From: G963708325 sp963708325
Lineage (GTDB): Bacteria; Actinomycetota; Thermoleophilia; Solirubrobacterales; 70-9
Reading direction: 5' to 3'
Assembly: GCA_963708325.1 (NCBI GenBank)
Contig: OY970203.1
Span: 806,001 to 870,000 of the forward strand
Length of the DNA stretch: 64,000 nucleotides
Shown: piece after piece, positions 15,256 through 25,209 of the stretch
Position numbering within the stretch: the stretch's first letter is position 1
Layout of the letters: each line of letters begins with the position of its first letter
Program-made: the position numbers and the translations under genes
The notes under the pieces: generated by a model
Told to the model about the DNA's origin: nothing
What the model saw: only the letters and a program-made list of their open reading frames with translations
Database searches by the model: none

Positions 15256-18200
15256 ATGATCCGGCGCCGCTCCATACCACCGCTCGTGCTCGCGGCCATC
15301 GCGCTGCTGGCGCTGGCCGGCGCCGCCCGCGCAGCCTTCCCGCAGGACCCCCCGAACGACTACGACGCCGATTGCGGCGACTACCCGTTCTTCTCCTACA
15401 TCCCCGGCTGCACCCCGAACGCGAGCGACCCCGAGAACGCCGCCGGGATGTCGATCGACAAGGCCTGGAAGGCCTACACCGCCGGCAACGGCCGCACGGT
15501 TATCGCCTACGTCGAGGCCGGCATCAACTGGCACAACGGCGACGCCCCCGAGCTGGCCAACCGCGTCTTCCTCAATAGGGGCGAGCTGCCCGCGCCCACC
15601 ACGCCGAAGGACGACGGCGTGCTCAACGCGCGGGACTACGCCGACACCCCGGACGCGAACGCCAACGGGATCGTCGATCCCGAGGACATCATCAAGCGCT
15701 TCTCCGACGGGATCGACGACGACCACAACGGATACGCCGACGACATCTCCGGCTGGGACTTCTACGACAACCAGAACGACCCCGCCACGGTCGACTCCGC
15801 CTACGGCCACTCCAACGGGCAGATGAAACGGGCGGCCGCCCAGGCCGACAACGGCCAGGGCGGCGTCGGCGAGTGCCCGCGCTGCATGATCCTGCCGGTG
15901 AAGGCCGGTGCCGAGGCGCTCGACCGCACCGACGACCTCGCCGAGGCCTGGCTGTACGCGTCCGACATGCGCGCCGACGTGATCGTCTCGGTCACCGCCG
16001 ACCTCGGCTACTCGACCTTCATGGAGCAGGCGATCGAGCACATCTGGCGCGGCAACCACACGGTGATGGTCGAGGCGTCGAACGACTTCGACTCGACCGA
16101 CCACCAGGGCGGCATGTTCCACGCCCACGTCCTCCCCGGCAACGGGATGCTGAAGGACAAGGCCGGCTTCCCCGACCCGCCGCAGAACCAGACGACCACC
16201 ACCTACCGGGCGCGCTCGGGGCTGACGTCATGGGGCACGCACAACGTCTTCACCGGCGAGACCTACGGCGGCAGCACCTCGGAGTCGACGCCGACGGTCG
16301 GCGGGGTGATGGCGCTGGTGATCGCCTACGGCAAGGAGGCCGCCCGCGAGGGCAAGATCGCCCGCCCGCTGACCGCCGACGAGGCGATCCAGGTCGTCCG
16401 CGCCACCGCCTCCGACGTCAACGACCCCAACTCGAACTGGCCCAGCGGCCCCGGCTTCGACCTCCAGTTCGGCTACGGCCGACCGAACGTGTTCAATGCG
16501 ATGCGGGCGGTCTCGAAGGGGCGGATCCCGCCGGTCGGCTGGATCAACTCGCCCCGCTGGTACTCGCTGTACGACCCGACGCGGACGCGCAGCGTCGCGG
16601 TGCGCGGGCACGTCGCCGCGCCGCGCTCGTCGCGCTACCGCTGGCGCCTCGAGTTCGCTCCCGGCGCCGAGCCCGTGTCCGGCGACTTCATCACCGCCGG
16701 CCGCGGAAACGGCAGCGGCGGCTTCAGTGGCCGGCTGGGCTCGATCGACCTGTCCAAGGTGCCGCAGTCGTTCTGGAAGCACGCCTACCAGCTGTCCACC
16801 GACAAGCAGCTCTCCACCAGCGAGCAGTACACGGTGACGATCCGTCTGCGTGTCTTCGACGCCGCCGGTCGGGTCGGCGAGGACCGGCGCACGATCGCCG
16901 TCCACCACGACCCCACCCTGCGCCGCCACTTCCCCAAGCTGATCGGGCCCGGCGGCGAGGCCCAGCCCCAGCTCGCCGACCTTCAGGGACGCGGCGGGAT
17001 GGCGCTCGTGTTCGGCGACTCGGACGGGGTCGTCCACGCGATCGACGGTCGCAGCGGCCGCGAGCTGCCCGGCTGGCCGGTGAAGACCAACCGCACGCGG
17101 GTGACGAAACGGCATCGGGGCGTCGACCCCGGCCACGAGCCCGTCTTCGCGAACGTCGCAATCGGCGACCTCGACCACAACGGCCATCTCGACGTCGTCG
17201 CCTCGACCTCGACCGGCAACGTCTACGTATGGGACGAGCGCGGGCACCGGCGCCCGGGCTGGCCGAAGGCGCTGCGCCGCGGCGTCGCCAAGCCGGCGAT
17301 CCCGCGGCCCGACCTCGCCCACACGCGCCTGCCTGTCCAGGGCACCAGCTCGCCCCCCGTCCTCTACGACCTCAACGGCGACCGCAAGCTCGAGATCGTG
17401 CAGACCGCATGGGACGGCCACGTCTACGTGTGGAAGCCGAGCGGAGCCCCGCTCGCGGGCTGGCCCAAGAAGGTGAAGCTCCCCCAGGGCTTCACGCCGG
17501 CATCGGGGCACTTCATCGTCAACGACTCCAAGATCGACCTGCCGCCCGCGATCGGCGACCTCGACGGCGACGGAAGGCCCGAGGTGATCGTGCGCAGCCA
17601 GGACAACGAGATCACGGGCGACGGCATCCAGCCCGATGAGGTCTCCCATCTCTACGCCTATCACGCGAACGGCAGCCTGGTCGACGGCTTCCCCAACAGT
17701 GCCCACGCGATCCTCGGCTACTACGGATCCGCGCAGGAGTTCGTCACTGAGGGCACCGATGCCCCCACGGTCGCCGACGCGATCCCCGGCGATGGCGGCG
17801 CCGTTGAGATTGCCAACAGCCCCGGGATCTTCTCCCCCACCTATCTGTTCGAGGGCGACGGCTCGGAGGCCGGCGTATACGGCCCCGTCCCGTCCGACAC
17901 CCTCGGGCTGCTCACCGGCCAGACGGACATCACCGAGGTGCTCGGCCCGAACCCGCCGACCGATGCCCAGGTCACCTTCACCACGTCGGGGGCGTTCGGC
18001 CGGTTCGGCAGCTCCGACACCCTCGCCTTCGTCCAGCCGGGCTCTGGCGGCGCCTCCACCGCCGGCGCGCTGCTGCTCGCCGGCAGCGGGCTGCCGATCC
18101 ACAGCAGCCTGCGCGCCTACGACGCCGGCACCGCCGCCGACCTGCCGGGATTCCCCTCCGCCAGCCAGGGGCTCGACTTCCTCGGCGCCGCCGTGATCGG

Positions 18201-18792
18201 CGACGTCTCGGGCGACGGCAAGCCCGACCTGATCGAGGGCGGCGACAGCTCCGCCCTGCACGCTTTCGTGGAGGGTGGCGGTCAGGCCGACTCCTTCCCC
18301 AAGTTCCAGACCGGCTGGATCGTCTGGGGCCCCTCGCTGGGAGACGTGAACGGCGACGGGCGCAACGACCTGGCGGCGATGACCCGCGAGGGGTACCTGA
18401 TGGTGTGGCGCACCCCCGGCCGCGCCGACGCCAACGAGGAGTGGTGGTCCTACCGCCACGACGAGCGCAATACGGCCCAGCACGGGGCCGATACGCGCCC
18501 GCCCGGGGCGATCCGCCGCTCGAGCGTCGTCGACGGCGGACACAAGCTCTCGCTGCGCGCGCCCGGCGACGACTGGTACGTGGGCAAGGCGGCGCGCTAC
18601 AGGCTCACCTTCTTCCGCGCCGACGGGTCGGTGCTCTCCCGCAAGCGCGTTGCCGCCACGGCTGCGGCGGGACATGCGCAGACGGTGGGCCTGCCGGCGG
18701 GAGCCGCCCGCGTGCGGGTGATCGCAGTCGACGACGCCGGGAACCTCGGTCGCCCGCTCGTGCGCCGCGTCGCCCCCATCGTGCACGCCTGA
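15256..18792 (+). CDS. Secreted subtilisin-like protease with FG-GAP repeats
   Basis: The 1178-residue product has a signal peptide (1-27). The S8 domain spans about 60-420. The triad positions read E87 (VIAYVEAGINWHN, where subtilases have Asp), H185 (YGHSNG) and S342 (GSTSESTPTVGG), with oxyanion N276 (EASNDF). From about 560 there are at least five integrin-like calcium-binding repeats (DLDHNGHLDVV, DLNGDRKLEIV, DLDGDGRPEVI, DVSGDGKPDLI, DVNGDGRNDLA), forming a probable beta-propeller. The C-terminal 100 residues are an Ig-like beta domain. A ribosome site (GGGGGACAGGGG) precedes the ATG. The Asp-to-Glu change may lower or abolish protease activity. Confidence 0.85.
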   Translation: MIRRRSIPPLVLAAIALLALAGAARAAFPQDPPNDYDADCGDYPFFSYIPGCTPNASDPENAAGMSIDKAWKAYTAGNGRTVIAYVEAGINWHNGDAPELANRVFLNRGELPAPTTPKDDGVLNARDYADTPDANANGIVDPEDIIKRFSDGIDDDHNGYADDISGWDFYDNQNDPATVDSAYGHSNGQMKRAAAQADNGQGGVGECPRCMILPVKAGAEALDRTDDLAEAWLYASDMRADVIVSVTADLGYSTFMEQAIEHIWRGNHTVMVEASNDFDSTDHQGGMFHAHVLPGNGMLKDKAGFPDPPQNQTTTTYRARSGLTSWGTHNVFTGETYGGSTSESTPTVGGVMALVIAYGKEAAREGKIARPLTADEAIQVVRATASDVNDPNSNWPSGPGFDLQFGYGRPNVFNAMRAVSKGRIPPVGWINSPRWYSLYDPTRTRSVAVRGHVAAPRSSRYRWRLEFAPGAEPVSGDFITAGRGNGSGGFSGRLGSIDLSKVPQSFWKHAYQLSTDKQLSTSEQYTVTIRLRVFDAAGRVGEDRRTIAVHHDPTLRRHFPKLIGPGGEAQPQLADLQGRGGMALVFGDSDGVVHAIDGRSGRELPGWPVKTNRTRVTKRHRGVDPGHEPVFANVAIGDLDHNGHLDVVASTSTGNVYVWDERGHRRPGWPKALRRGVAKPAIPRPDLAHTRLPVQGTSSPPVLYDLNGDRKLEIVQTAWDGHVYVWKPSGAPLAGWPKKVKLPQGFTPASGHFIVNDSKIDLPPAIGDLDGDGRPEVIVRSQDNEITGDGIQPDEVSHLYAYHANGSLVDGFPNSAHAILGYYGSAQEFVTEGTDAPTVADAIPGDGGAVEIANSPGIFSPTYLFEGDGSEAGVYGPVPSDTLGLLTGQTDITEVLGPNPPTDAQVTFTTSGAFGRFGSSDTLAFVQPGSGGASTAGALLLAGSGLPIHSSLRAYDAGTAADLPGFPSASQGLDFLGAAVIGDVSGDGKPDLIEGGDSSALHAFVEGGGQADSFPKFQTGWIVWGPSLGDVNGDGRNDLAAMTREGYLMVWRTPGRADANEEWWSYRHDERNTAQHGADTRPPGAIRRSSVVDGGHKLSLRAPGDDWYVGKAARYRLTFFRADGSVLSRKRVAATAAAGHAQTVGLPAGAARVRVIAVDDAGNLGRPLVRRVAPIVHA

Positions 18793-18817
18793 ACCCACCG
18801 CGAGCGGCCGCACCAAC

Positions 18818-18823
18818 TACGGT
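18818..18823 (+). promoter_or_regulatory. Predicted -10 element, leaderless start
   Basis: TACGGT lies 6 nt before the GTG of the SHOCT membrane protein. The identical hexamer and spacing occur at 21318. Confidence 0.5.
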
Positions 18824-18829
18824 GCCTGC

Positions 18830-20239
18830 GTGGCTGACGCGCAGCGCCACCGCACCGTGGTGCGGGCCCTGGTCATCGCGGGCTCGGTCCTCGCGTTTCT
18901 CGCGATCTTCTCGATCTGGATCGAGCGCCAGGCGCTGAACACCGACGACTGGGTCAGCACCAGCAGCCGGCTGCTCGAGGACCAAAAGGTTCGCGAGGCG
19001 GTCGCCAACTACGCCGTGGACGAGCTGTTCAACCACGTCAACGTCTCCGCGGAGCTGAAGCGGACTCTGCCGAAGAACTTCAAGCCGCTGGCCGGGCCGG
19101 CCTCGGGCGGGCTGCGCGAGTTCGGCACCACCGCGGCGACGAAGTCGCTGGGGACGACGAGCTTCCAGAAGCTGTGGGAGGACGCCAACCGCACGGCCCA
19201 CCTGGAGCTGATCAGCGTCCTCGAGGGCGGCAGCGCCGGGATCTCGACGCGGAACGGCGTCGTCGTCCTCAACCTGCGGCCGCTGGTCCGCCAGCTTGCC
19301 CAGCGGGTCGGCGTGGACACCGCGCTGGCGAAGAAGATCCCGCGCTCGGCGGGCCAGCTCGAGATCCTGCGCTCGAACCAGCTCGACCTCGCCCAGAAGA
19401 TCGCCAAGGCGATCAAGGGGCTGGCGCTGCTGCTCTCGATCGCGACGATCGTCCTGTTCGGCCTGGCGATCTACCTGTCGCGCGGGCGTCGCGAGGTGAC
19501 GCTGCTCGGCTGCGGGATCGGCCTGGTGGTCGCCGGGATCGCGGTGCTGGCGGCGCGGCGGCTGGTCGGCCACATACTCGTGAACGAGCTGGTGCATTCG
19601 CCCAGCGCCCGGCCGGCGGCCGACGACGTCTGGTCGATCGGCACCTCGCTGCTGCGCGGCATCGCCGTCAGCGCGATCCTCTACGGAGTGCTCTTCATCC
19701 TCGCCGCATACCTCGTCTCCCCCACCCGCAGCGCAGCCGGCATCCGGCGCGCGCTCGCGCCGAGCATGCGCGACCGGCCGGTGATCGTGTTCAGCATCTA
19801 CGCCGCCGTGGTGTTGATATGGCTGGTCCTGTCGCCGCCCGCCGGCACCCGCGCCCTGATCACGGCCCTGCTGCTCGCCGCGTTCGGCGCCGCCGGCGTC
19901 GAGGCGCTGCGCCGCCAGACGGCGCGCGAGTTCCCGGCCGCCACCGGGATCGGGATGGGTGACATGGCGCGCGAGCGGATGCGTTCGGTGCGTGGCGCGA
20001 TGCAGCAGGCGGGACGGGCGGTCGCCCGCTTCGGAAGCGACGAGGACGTCCGCCTGAGCCGGCTGGAGCGCCTCGCCACGCTGCACGATCGCGGCGCCCT
20101 CAGCGACGCGGAGTTCGAGGCTGAGAAGACGCGCGTGCTGGAGGAGGAGCCCGAGTCGCCGGCCGCCGAGAGCGCTCCGACCGCCGGTCCCGAGCCGCCG
20201 ACGACCGAGGCGGACGAGCCGCCGACCACCGAGGAGTAG
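18830..20239 (+). CDS. Multi-TM membrane protein with C-terminal SHOCT domain
   Basis: The product is 469 residues from GTG. One TM helix is near residues 12-31. A soluble external region (32-195) follows, predicted helical (RLLEDQKVREAVANYAVDELF). Then come about five TM helices: 200-222, 227-247, 275-298, 320-338 and 342-360. The cytoplasmic tail contains a SHOCT motif (LSRLERLATLHDRGALSDAEFEAEKTRVL, about 408-436) and a Pro/Glu/Thr-rich end. SHOCT domains are short oligomerisation modules common on actinobacterial membrane proteins. No enzymatic motif is present. Confidence 0.78.
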   Translation: MADAQRHRTVVRALVIAGSVLAFLAIFSIWIERQALNTDDWVSTSSRLLEDQKVREAVANYAVDELFNHVNVSAELKRTLPKNFKPLAGPASGGLREFGTTAATKSLGTTSFQKLWEDANRTAHLELISVLEGGSAGISTRNGVVVLNLRPLVRQLAQRVGVDTALAKKIPRSAGQLEILRSNQLDLAQKIAKAIKGLALLLSIATIVLFGLAIYLSRGRREVTLLGCGIGLVVAGIAVLAARRLVGHILVNELVHSPSARPAADDVWSIGTSLLRGIAVSAILYGVLFILAAYLVSPTRSAAGIRRALAPSMRDRPVIVFSIYAAVVLIWLVLSPPAGTRALITALLLAAFGAAGVEALRRQTAREFPAATGIGMGDMARERMRSVRGAMQQAGRAVARFGSDEDVRLSRLERLATLHDRGALSDAEFEAEKTRVLEEEPESPAAESAPTAGPEPPTTEADEPPTTEE

Positions 20240-20270
20240 ACACCGAGCCGTCCGCCCCGGCTGCGAACAT

Positions 20271-21307
20271 GTGTTCGTGCGCTGGGACAACCTCAGAGTG
20301 GAGCGCAGCGGCCGCGGCGACACCCTCCCCGGGATCGGGGACGGCGCCGTCGTGCGCACCTTCGACGCGCCCGAATCCCTAGACGCCCGCTTCCACGAGG
20401 TCCGCGCCAAGTCGGCGCTGAACCACGTCCCAGGAGGCCCCTATGGCTTCAACTGGACGATCAACCTGTATAGGGGGTGCACGCACGCCTGCCCTTTTGC
20501 TTTGCCCGCCGCACGCACCCCTACCTGGGCTTCGACGCGGGCCGCGACTTCGAGCGCGAGATCGTCGTCAAGGTGAACGCGCCGGAGCTGGTGCGGGCCG
20601 AGCTGGCGCGGCCTGGCTGGAAGCGGGAGCTGGTCGCGATCGGGACGAACACCGATCCCTACCAGTGGGTGGAGAGCCGCTACCGCCTGATGCCGCCGGT
20701 GCTGGAGGCACTGCACGAGGCCGAGACGCCGGTCTCGGTACTGACCAAGTCGCCGCTGGCGCTTCGCGACATGGACCTCTACCGCACGATGGCAGCCGGT
20801 GCAGGGGCGTCGGTCAACTTCTCCGTGCCGACGCTGGACGAGAGGACCTGGCGTGCCACCGAGCCCCACACGCCGCACCCGCGGGCGCGGCTGGAGGCGG
20901 TCGCCGAGCTGAATGGGCAGGGGATCGACTCGGGCATCCTGATCGCGCCGCTGATGCCCGGCATAAACGACGACCCGGCCTGGATCGAGGAGATCGTTGA
21001 GCTGGCCCGCGAGGCGGGCGCGACCTTCGTCGGCAGCGCGGCGCTCCACCTGCGCGACGAGGTCCGTGACGTGTTCTTCGGCTGGCTGGAGGCGAAGCGC
21101 CCCGACCTGCTGCCGGTCTACGAGCGGCTGTACTCGCGCGGCGCCCACCTCTCGCGGCGCGAGCGCGACCGCCTCGGCGCAAGCGTCAGGGGCTGGGGCC
21201 GGGGCCGCCGGACCCGCGAGCGCCCCCGGCCGGCGGCCGCCGCGGGCCCGCGGCGTGCCGCTGACCCCGGGTCCCGCCAGCGGCAGCTCTTCCGAACGGG
21301 CGCCTGA
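20271..21307 (+). pseudogene. Radical SAM protein (SPL-like) broken by a 1-nt frameshift
   Basis: The 5' part (20271 to about 20494) encodes RWDNL...VRAKSALNHVPGGPYGFNWTINLYRGCTHAC. The 3' part, in another frame, continues CFARRTHPYLGFDAGRDFEREIVVK to the end at 21307. Together they make a normal radical SAM protein of the Rv2578c/spore-photoproduct-lyase-like family. The CxxxCxxC iron-sulfur motif is split: TGC CCT TTT GC needs one more T in the 4-T run at 20495-20498 to read C-P-F-C. The rest has typical features (IGTNTDPYQWVE, SVLTKSPL, APLMPGIND). It is either a real disruption or a homopolymer sequencing error. No downstream start restores the motif. Confidence 0.8.
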
Positions 21308-21317
21308 GCGAACCGTC

Positions 21318-21323
21318 TACGGT
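21318..21323 (+). promoter_or_regulatory. Predicted -10 element, leaderless start
   Basis: TACGGT lies 6 nt before the GTG of the ADP-ribosylglycohydrolase gene, with the same hexamer and spacing as at 18818. Confidence 0.5.
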
Positions 21324-21329
21324 GAGGGC

Positions 21330-22790
21330 GTGTTCGTCGCCCTCCTCTCGCTGATCTCGACGATCGCCGCGATCGCCGGCGGGCCCGACGCCCGCCTCAC
21401 GGCGGCGCCCGCGGCGCCGCCCGATCCCGGGCCGGCCGTGCTCTCGGACCGCCGCGTCCGCGACGCGATCAAGGGCGGCTGGGTCGGCGGCGTGATCGGC
21501 GGCGCCTGGGGCGCGCCGACGGAGTTCCGCTACACCGGCCGCACGATCCCCGCGTCCGCCGTGCCGGAGTGGCGCGTGAATGCGGCCAACCGCTACACGT
21601 TCGCGACCGCGGGCGGCCCCGACGAGACCTACGTGGAGGTCCCGTTCCTCGACGCCCTGCGCCGGCGCGGCCCGCGGGCGGGCTGGAGCGCCCTCGCGGC
21701 GGCCCTTCGCCGCAGCTCGTTCAAGCTGTTCGCGGCCAATGCCCGCGCCCGCGCCAACCTCCGCGACGGCATCGGGCCGCCGGCCTCCGGCGACCCCACC
21801 CGCAACCCCTACGCCGACAACATCGACTTCCAGATCGAGTCGGACTTCGCCGGGCTCGTGGCGCCGGCCCAGCCGGGCGCCGCCACGGACCTCGCCTGGC
21901 GCGCCGGGCACGTCGTCGGGTACGGGGACGGGGTCTTCGGCGGGACGATGGTGGCGGCGATGCACGCCGCCGCCTTCGACGCCCCGAGCGTCGCGGCGAT
22001 CGTCCGCGCCGGGAGGCGCGCCGTCCCCGCGGGCACGGCCTACCGGGCGATGATCGATGACGTCCTGCGCTGGCACGATCGCCACCCGGGCGACTGGAAG
22101 GCGACCTGGCGGCTGCTCGAGCGGGACTGGAACGTCCCCGCCGCCAAGCATGACCCGCGGCATCGCGGCGACAGCTACAACAACGACGCCAAGCTGAACG
22201 GCGGCTACGTCCTGCTCGGCCTGCTCTACGGAGGCGGCGACTTCACCCGCACCACCCGGATCGCGATGCGGGCGGGCCAGGACTCCGACTGCAACCCGAA
22301 CAACGCCGCCGCGATCCTCGGCACCTGGCTCGGCTACCGGCGGATCCCGCGGCGCTTCGTCCGCGGCCTGGCGATGGACCGCGCCATCGACGGCACCGAC
22401 TACAGCCTGCGCGAGGCGATTGCCGGCAGCATCAGGGTCGCCCGCCGCCTGACCGCGAAGCGCGGCGGCACCGCCGGGCGCGAGCGCTGGGAGATCCCGC
22501 CGTCGCCCACGCGCCCGCCGCCGGCCGAGCAGTGGTACCCGGCGGGGGACTCCGCGCCGCAGCTGACCGCGTCCGCGACCCCAAGCGGACGCACGGTGAG
22601 CTTTCACGCCGCCGCCACCGATCCCGACGGCGTGGCCGCCTACTGGTGGTCGTTCGGCGACCTCTCCGACGCCGCCGGATCCGACCCCTCGCACGCCTAC
22701 TCCGCTCCGGGCAGCTACAGCGCCACGGCGTGGGCGCTGGACTCGCTCGGGCGCACGACCGCGCGCACGATCGTGGTCACGGTTCGCTGA
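21330..22790 (+). CDS. Secreted ADP-ribosylglycohydrolase family protein with PKD-like domain
   Basis: The product is 486 residues from GTG at 21330. An exported N-terminus (VALLSLISTIAAIAGGP) is followed by the ADP-ribosylglycohydrolase fold: DAIKGGWVGGVIGGAWGAPTEF, PDETYVEVPFLDAL (the D-E-T metal region), GVFGGTMVAAMHAAAF and AMRAGQDSDCNPNNAAAILGTWLGY (the second metal cluster, D-S-D). Residues about 400-486 form a PKD/Ig-like beta domain (YWWSFGDLSDAAGSDPSHAYSAPGSYSATAWALD). Most ADP-ribosylhydrolases act inside the cell, so an exported form with a PKD domain points to a surface glycoside or nucleoside substrate. Activity is inferred from the conserved motifs. Confidence 0.82.
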   Translation: MFVALLSLISTIAAIAGGPDARLTAAPAAPPDPGPAVLSDRRVRDAIKGGWVGGVIGGAWGAPTEFRYTGRTIPASAVPEWRVNAANRYTFATAGGPDETYVEVPFLDALRRRGPRAGWSALAAALRRSSFKLFAANARARANLRDGIGPPASGDPTRNPYADNIDFQIESDFAGLVAPAQPGAATDLAWRAGHVVGYGDGVFGGTMVAAMHAAAFDAPSVAAIVRAGRRAVPAGTAYRAMIDDVLRWHDRHPGDWKATWRLLERDWNVPAAKHDPRHRGDSYNNDAKLNGGYVLLGLLYGGGDFTRTTRIAMRAGQDSDCNPNNAAAILGTWLGYRRIPRRFVRGLAMDRAIDGTDYSLREAIAGSIRVARRLTAKRGGTAGRERWEIPPSPTRPPPAEQWYPAGDSAPQLTASATPSGRTVSFHAAATDPDGVAAYWWSFGDLSDAAGSDPSHAYSAPGSYSATAWALDSLGRTTARTIVVTVR

Positions 22791-22833
22791 CCGGTCAAGC
22801 AGCGCTCGTGCCCTACCGATAGAGGGGGCAGGC

Positions 22834-25098
22834 GTGATTCCCTGGCTTGCCAACAAGCTGGGCCCGGCCAGACACGGCGCGTCCGGGCAGGATCGTTCGA
22901 CGATGGCGCGCTCGCTTGCCTGTCTCTTCGGGGTCGGCGGCATGCTCGGCCTCGTGTCGATCCCCCTTTCCGACTACCTCACGGCGGCCAACCGCACCGG
23001 GCTGATCGTCACCTCCGCCGTGGCGCTGCTGCTCTGCGCGCTCACCGCCACGGCCGGCAGGCGCCTCCCGGCGATCGCCTTCCAGCCGCTGTTGCTCTGC
23101 GGGACCCTGGTGGTCACCGCCGGCATCTACTTCAGCCGCCAGCTTCCCGACGACAGCGAGATGTTCTACGTGTGGGTGGCGCTTTACGCGGGCTACTTCC
23201 TCACCCGCGGTCAGGCGCTGGTCCAGATCGGCTTCATCGGCGTTGCCTATGCCACGGCGCTCGTGCTCCAGCGCGACACCGGCAGCGAGACCCAGCAATG
23301 GCTGGTGACGATGGGCACTCTCCTGGTCACGGTCGTGCTGGTCGGATTCCTGCGCGACGTGCTCAACCGCCGCGTCGAGGACAGCGCCTCCGCGCGGCGG
23401 GAGCTGGAGTCGTCGCTTTCGCTGCTCAGCGCCGCGCTGGAGTCGACCGCCGACGGCATCCTCGTGGTCGATGGCGACGGCGCGATAGTCAGCTTCAACC
23501 GCAAGTTCCAGCAGATGTGGCGGATTCCCGACGACGTGGTCGAGGCACGCGACGACGACCGCGCGATCGCCTTCGTGCTCGACCAGCTCGCCGACCCCGA
23601 CCAGTTCCGGCGAAAGGTGCGCGAGCTCTACGACGATCCGGCCGCGGAGAGCTACGACGTCCTGCAGTTCAAGGACGGGCGCGTGTTCGACCGCTACTCG
23701 CAACCGCAGCGGGGGGGCGGCGGCGAGATCTTCGGACGTGTCTGGAGCTTCCGCGACGTCACGGAGCGAGAGCGCTTCCAGTCGCGACTCCAGCACCTCG
23801 CCGACCACGATCCCCTCACCGGCCTTCTGAACAGGCGCCGCTTCGAGGAGGAGATCTCGCGCCAGGTCTCCCTCGCCGCCCGCTACGGCAGCGGCGGCGC
23901 CACCCTGATGCTCGACCTCGACGACTTCAAGTACGTCAACGACACGCTCGGGCACCGCGCCGGCGACGACCTGATCGGCAGCGTCGCCGAACTGCTGCGC
24001 GACCGCGTCCGGGAGTCGGACGTGCTCGCCCGTCTGGGCGGTGACGAGTTCGCGCTGCTGCTGCCCCGCGCCGACGAGGCCGAGGCGGTGGCGGTCGCCG
24101 AGGACCTGCTGGAGGCGGTTCGACGCCATCGCGCAATGTTTCGCGGCCAGCGGGTGCGGATCACGACCAGCATCGGCATCGGCCTGGTCGACGACGCCGT
24201 GCGCACCGGCGAGGAGCTCCTCGTGCAGGCCGACGTGGCGATGTACGAGGCCAAGGAGGCAGGGCGCGACCGCGTCTCCGTCTACAGGCCCGAGCAGGAG
24301 CGCGACGCGCAGCTCGAGGCGCGGCTGACCTGGCCCGACCGGCTGCGCAAGGCGCTCGAGGAGGACTCCTTCGCCCTCTACGCGCAGCCGATCGTCGACC
24401 TCGCGACCGGCCGCGTATCCCAGTACGAGCTGCTGCTGAGGATGGTCGCCGAGGACGGCGAGCTGCTGCCGCCGAGGGCGTTCCTCGCCAGCGCCGAGCG
24501 ATTCGGACTCGTTCCCCAGATCGATGCCTGGGTCACCTGCCACGCGATCGCCCTGCTGGAGCGCCACGGTCGCGCCGGATCCGACCTCACGCTCGAGGTC
24601 AACCTCTCCGGCCGCACGATCGACGACGCCGACCTGCCGAGGCTGATCGCCGCCGAGCTGGAGCGCACCTCCGTCGACCCCTCCAGGCTGATCTTCGAGG
24701 TGACCGAGACGGCGGCGATCTCGAACATGGACGACGCCCGCGAGTTCGCGTCAGCGCTGAACGAGCTGGGCTGCCGCTTCGCGCTCGACGACTTCGGCGC
24801 CGGCTTCTCCTCCTTCTACTACATGAAGTACCTGCCGCTCGACTACCTCAAGATCGACGGAGACTTCATCCGCAGCCTCGCCACCAACACGACGGACCAG
24901 GCGGTAGTCAAGGCGATCGTGGACATGTCGTCCGGCCTGGGCAAGGCGACGATCGCCGAGTTCGTCGGCGACGACCGCACGATGGCGATGCTGCGCGACT
25001 ACGGCGTGGACTACGCGCAGGGCTATCACGTCGGCCTCCCCCTCCCCGTCGAGGAGCTGTGGGCCGACCTCGAGCCGGCCTCGAAGCTGACCGGCTGA
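22834..25098 (+). CDS. Membrane PAS-GGDEF-EAL c-di-GMP enzyme
   Basis: The product is 754 residues from GTG. Residues 28-172 hold about five TM helices and could be a sensor. A PAS domain spans 195-312 (TADGILVVDGDGAIVSFN). The diguanylate cyclase domain (313-485) has LGGDEFALLL at 401-410, with an allosteric I-site RESD at 393-396. The EAL domain (500-745) has YELLLRM (E532), FEVTET, LDDFGAGFSS (651-660), YLKIDGDFI and QGYHVGLPLP. Both catalytic signatures look intact, so it may make and degrade c-di-GMP depending on signal. A c-di-GMP-I riboswitch lies about 5.6 kb downstream. Confidence 0.93.
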   Translation: MIPWLANKLGPARHGASGQDRSTMARSLACLFGVGGMLGLVSIPLSDYLTAANRTGLIVTSAVALLLCALTATAGRRLPAIAFQPLLLCGTLVVTAGIYFSRQLPDDSEMFYVWVALYAGYFLTRGQALVQIGFIGVAYATALVLQRDTGSETQQWLVTMGTLLVTVVLVGFLRDVLNRRVEDSASARRELESSLSLLSAALESTADGILVVDGDGAIVSFNRKFQQMWRIPDDVVEARDDDRAIAFVLDQLADPDQFRRKVRELYDDPAAESYDVLQFKDGRVFDRYSQPQRGGGGEIFGRVWSFRDVTERERFQSRLQHLADHDPLTGLLNRRRFEEEISRQVSLAARYGSGGATLMLDLDDFKYVNDTLGHRAGDDLIGSVAELLRDRVRESDVLARLGGDEFALLLPRADEAEAVAVAEDLLEAVRRHRAMFRGQRVRITTSIGIGLVDDAVRTGEELLVQADVAMYEAKEAGRDRVSVYRPEQERDAQLEARLTWPDRLRKALEEDSFALYAQPIVDLATGRVSQYELLLRMVAEDGELLPPRAFLASAERFGLVPQIDAWVTCHAIALLERHGRAGSDLTLEVNLSGRTIDDADLPRLIAAELERTSVDPSRLIFEVTETAAISNMDDAREFASALNELGCRFALDDFGAGFSSFYYMKYLPLDYLKIDGDFIRSLATNTTDQAVVKAIVDMSSGLGKATIAEFVGDDRTMAMLRDYGVDYAQGYHVGLPLPVEELWADLEPASKLTG

Positions 25099-25209
25099 GT
25101 CGGGTCCGCGGATTGAACGAGCGCTGAGCGGGTATCCGGCGGGCACCGGCCTCGCCCCGACGGTCGATGCCGGGTCCGCACGAAGGGATTCGACGAAAGG
25201 GAGCGAGAG

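Noticed and set aside
16228..18816. An 862-residue minus-strand frame opposite the subtilase
   Set aside because: Composition is Val/Gly/Asp/Arg repeats complementary to the subtilase codons; the plus strand carries recognisable domains.
22813..24567. A 584-residue minus-strand frame opposite the GGDEF-EAL gene
   Set aside because: The GGDEF and EAL motifs are on the plus strand; the minus frame has no domain.
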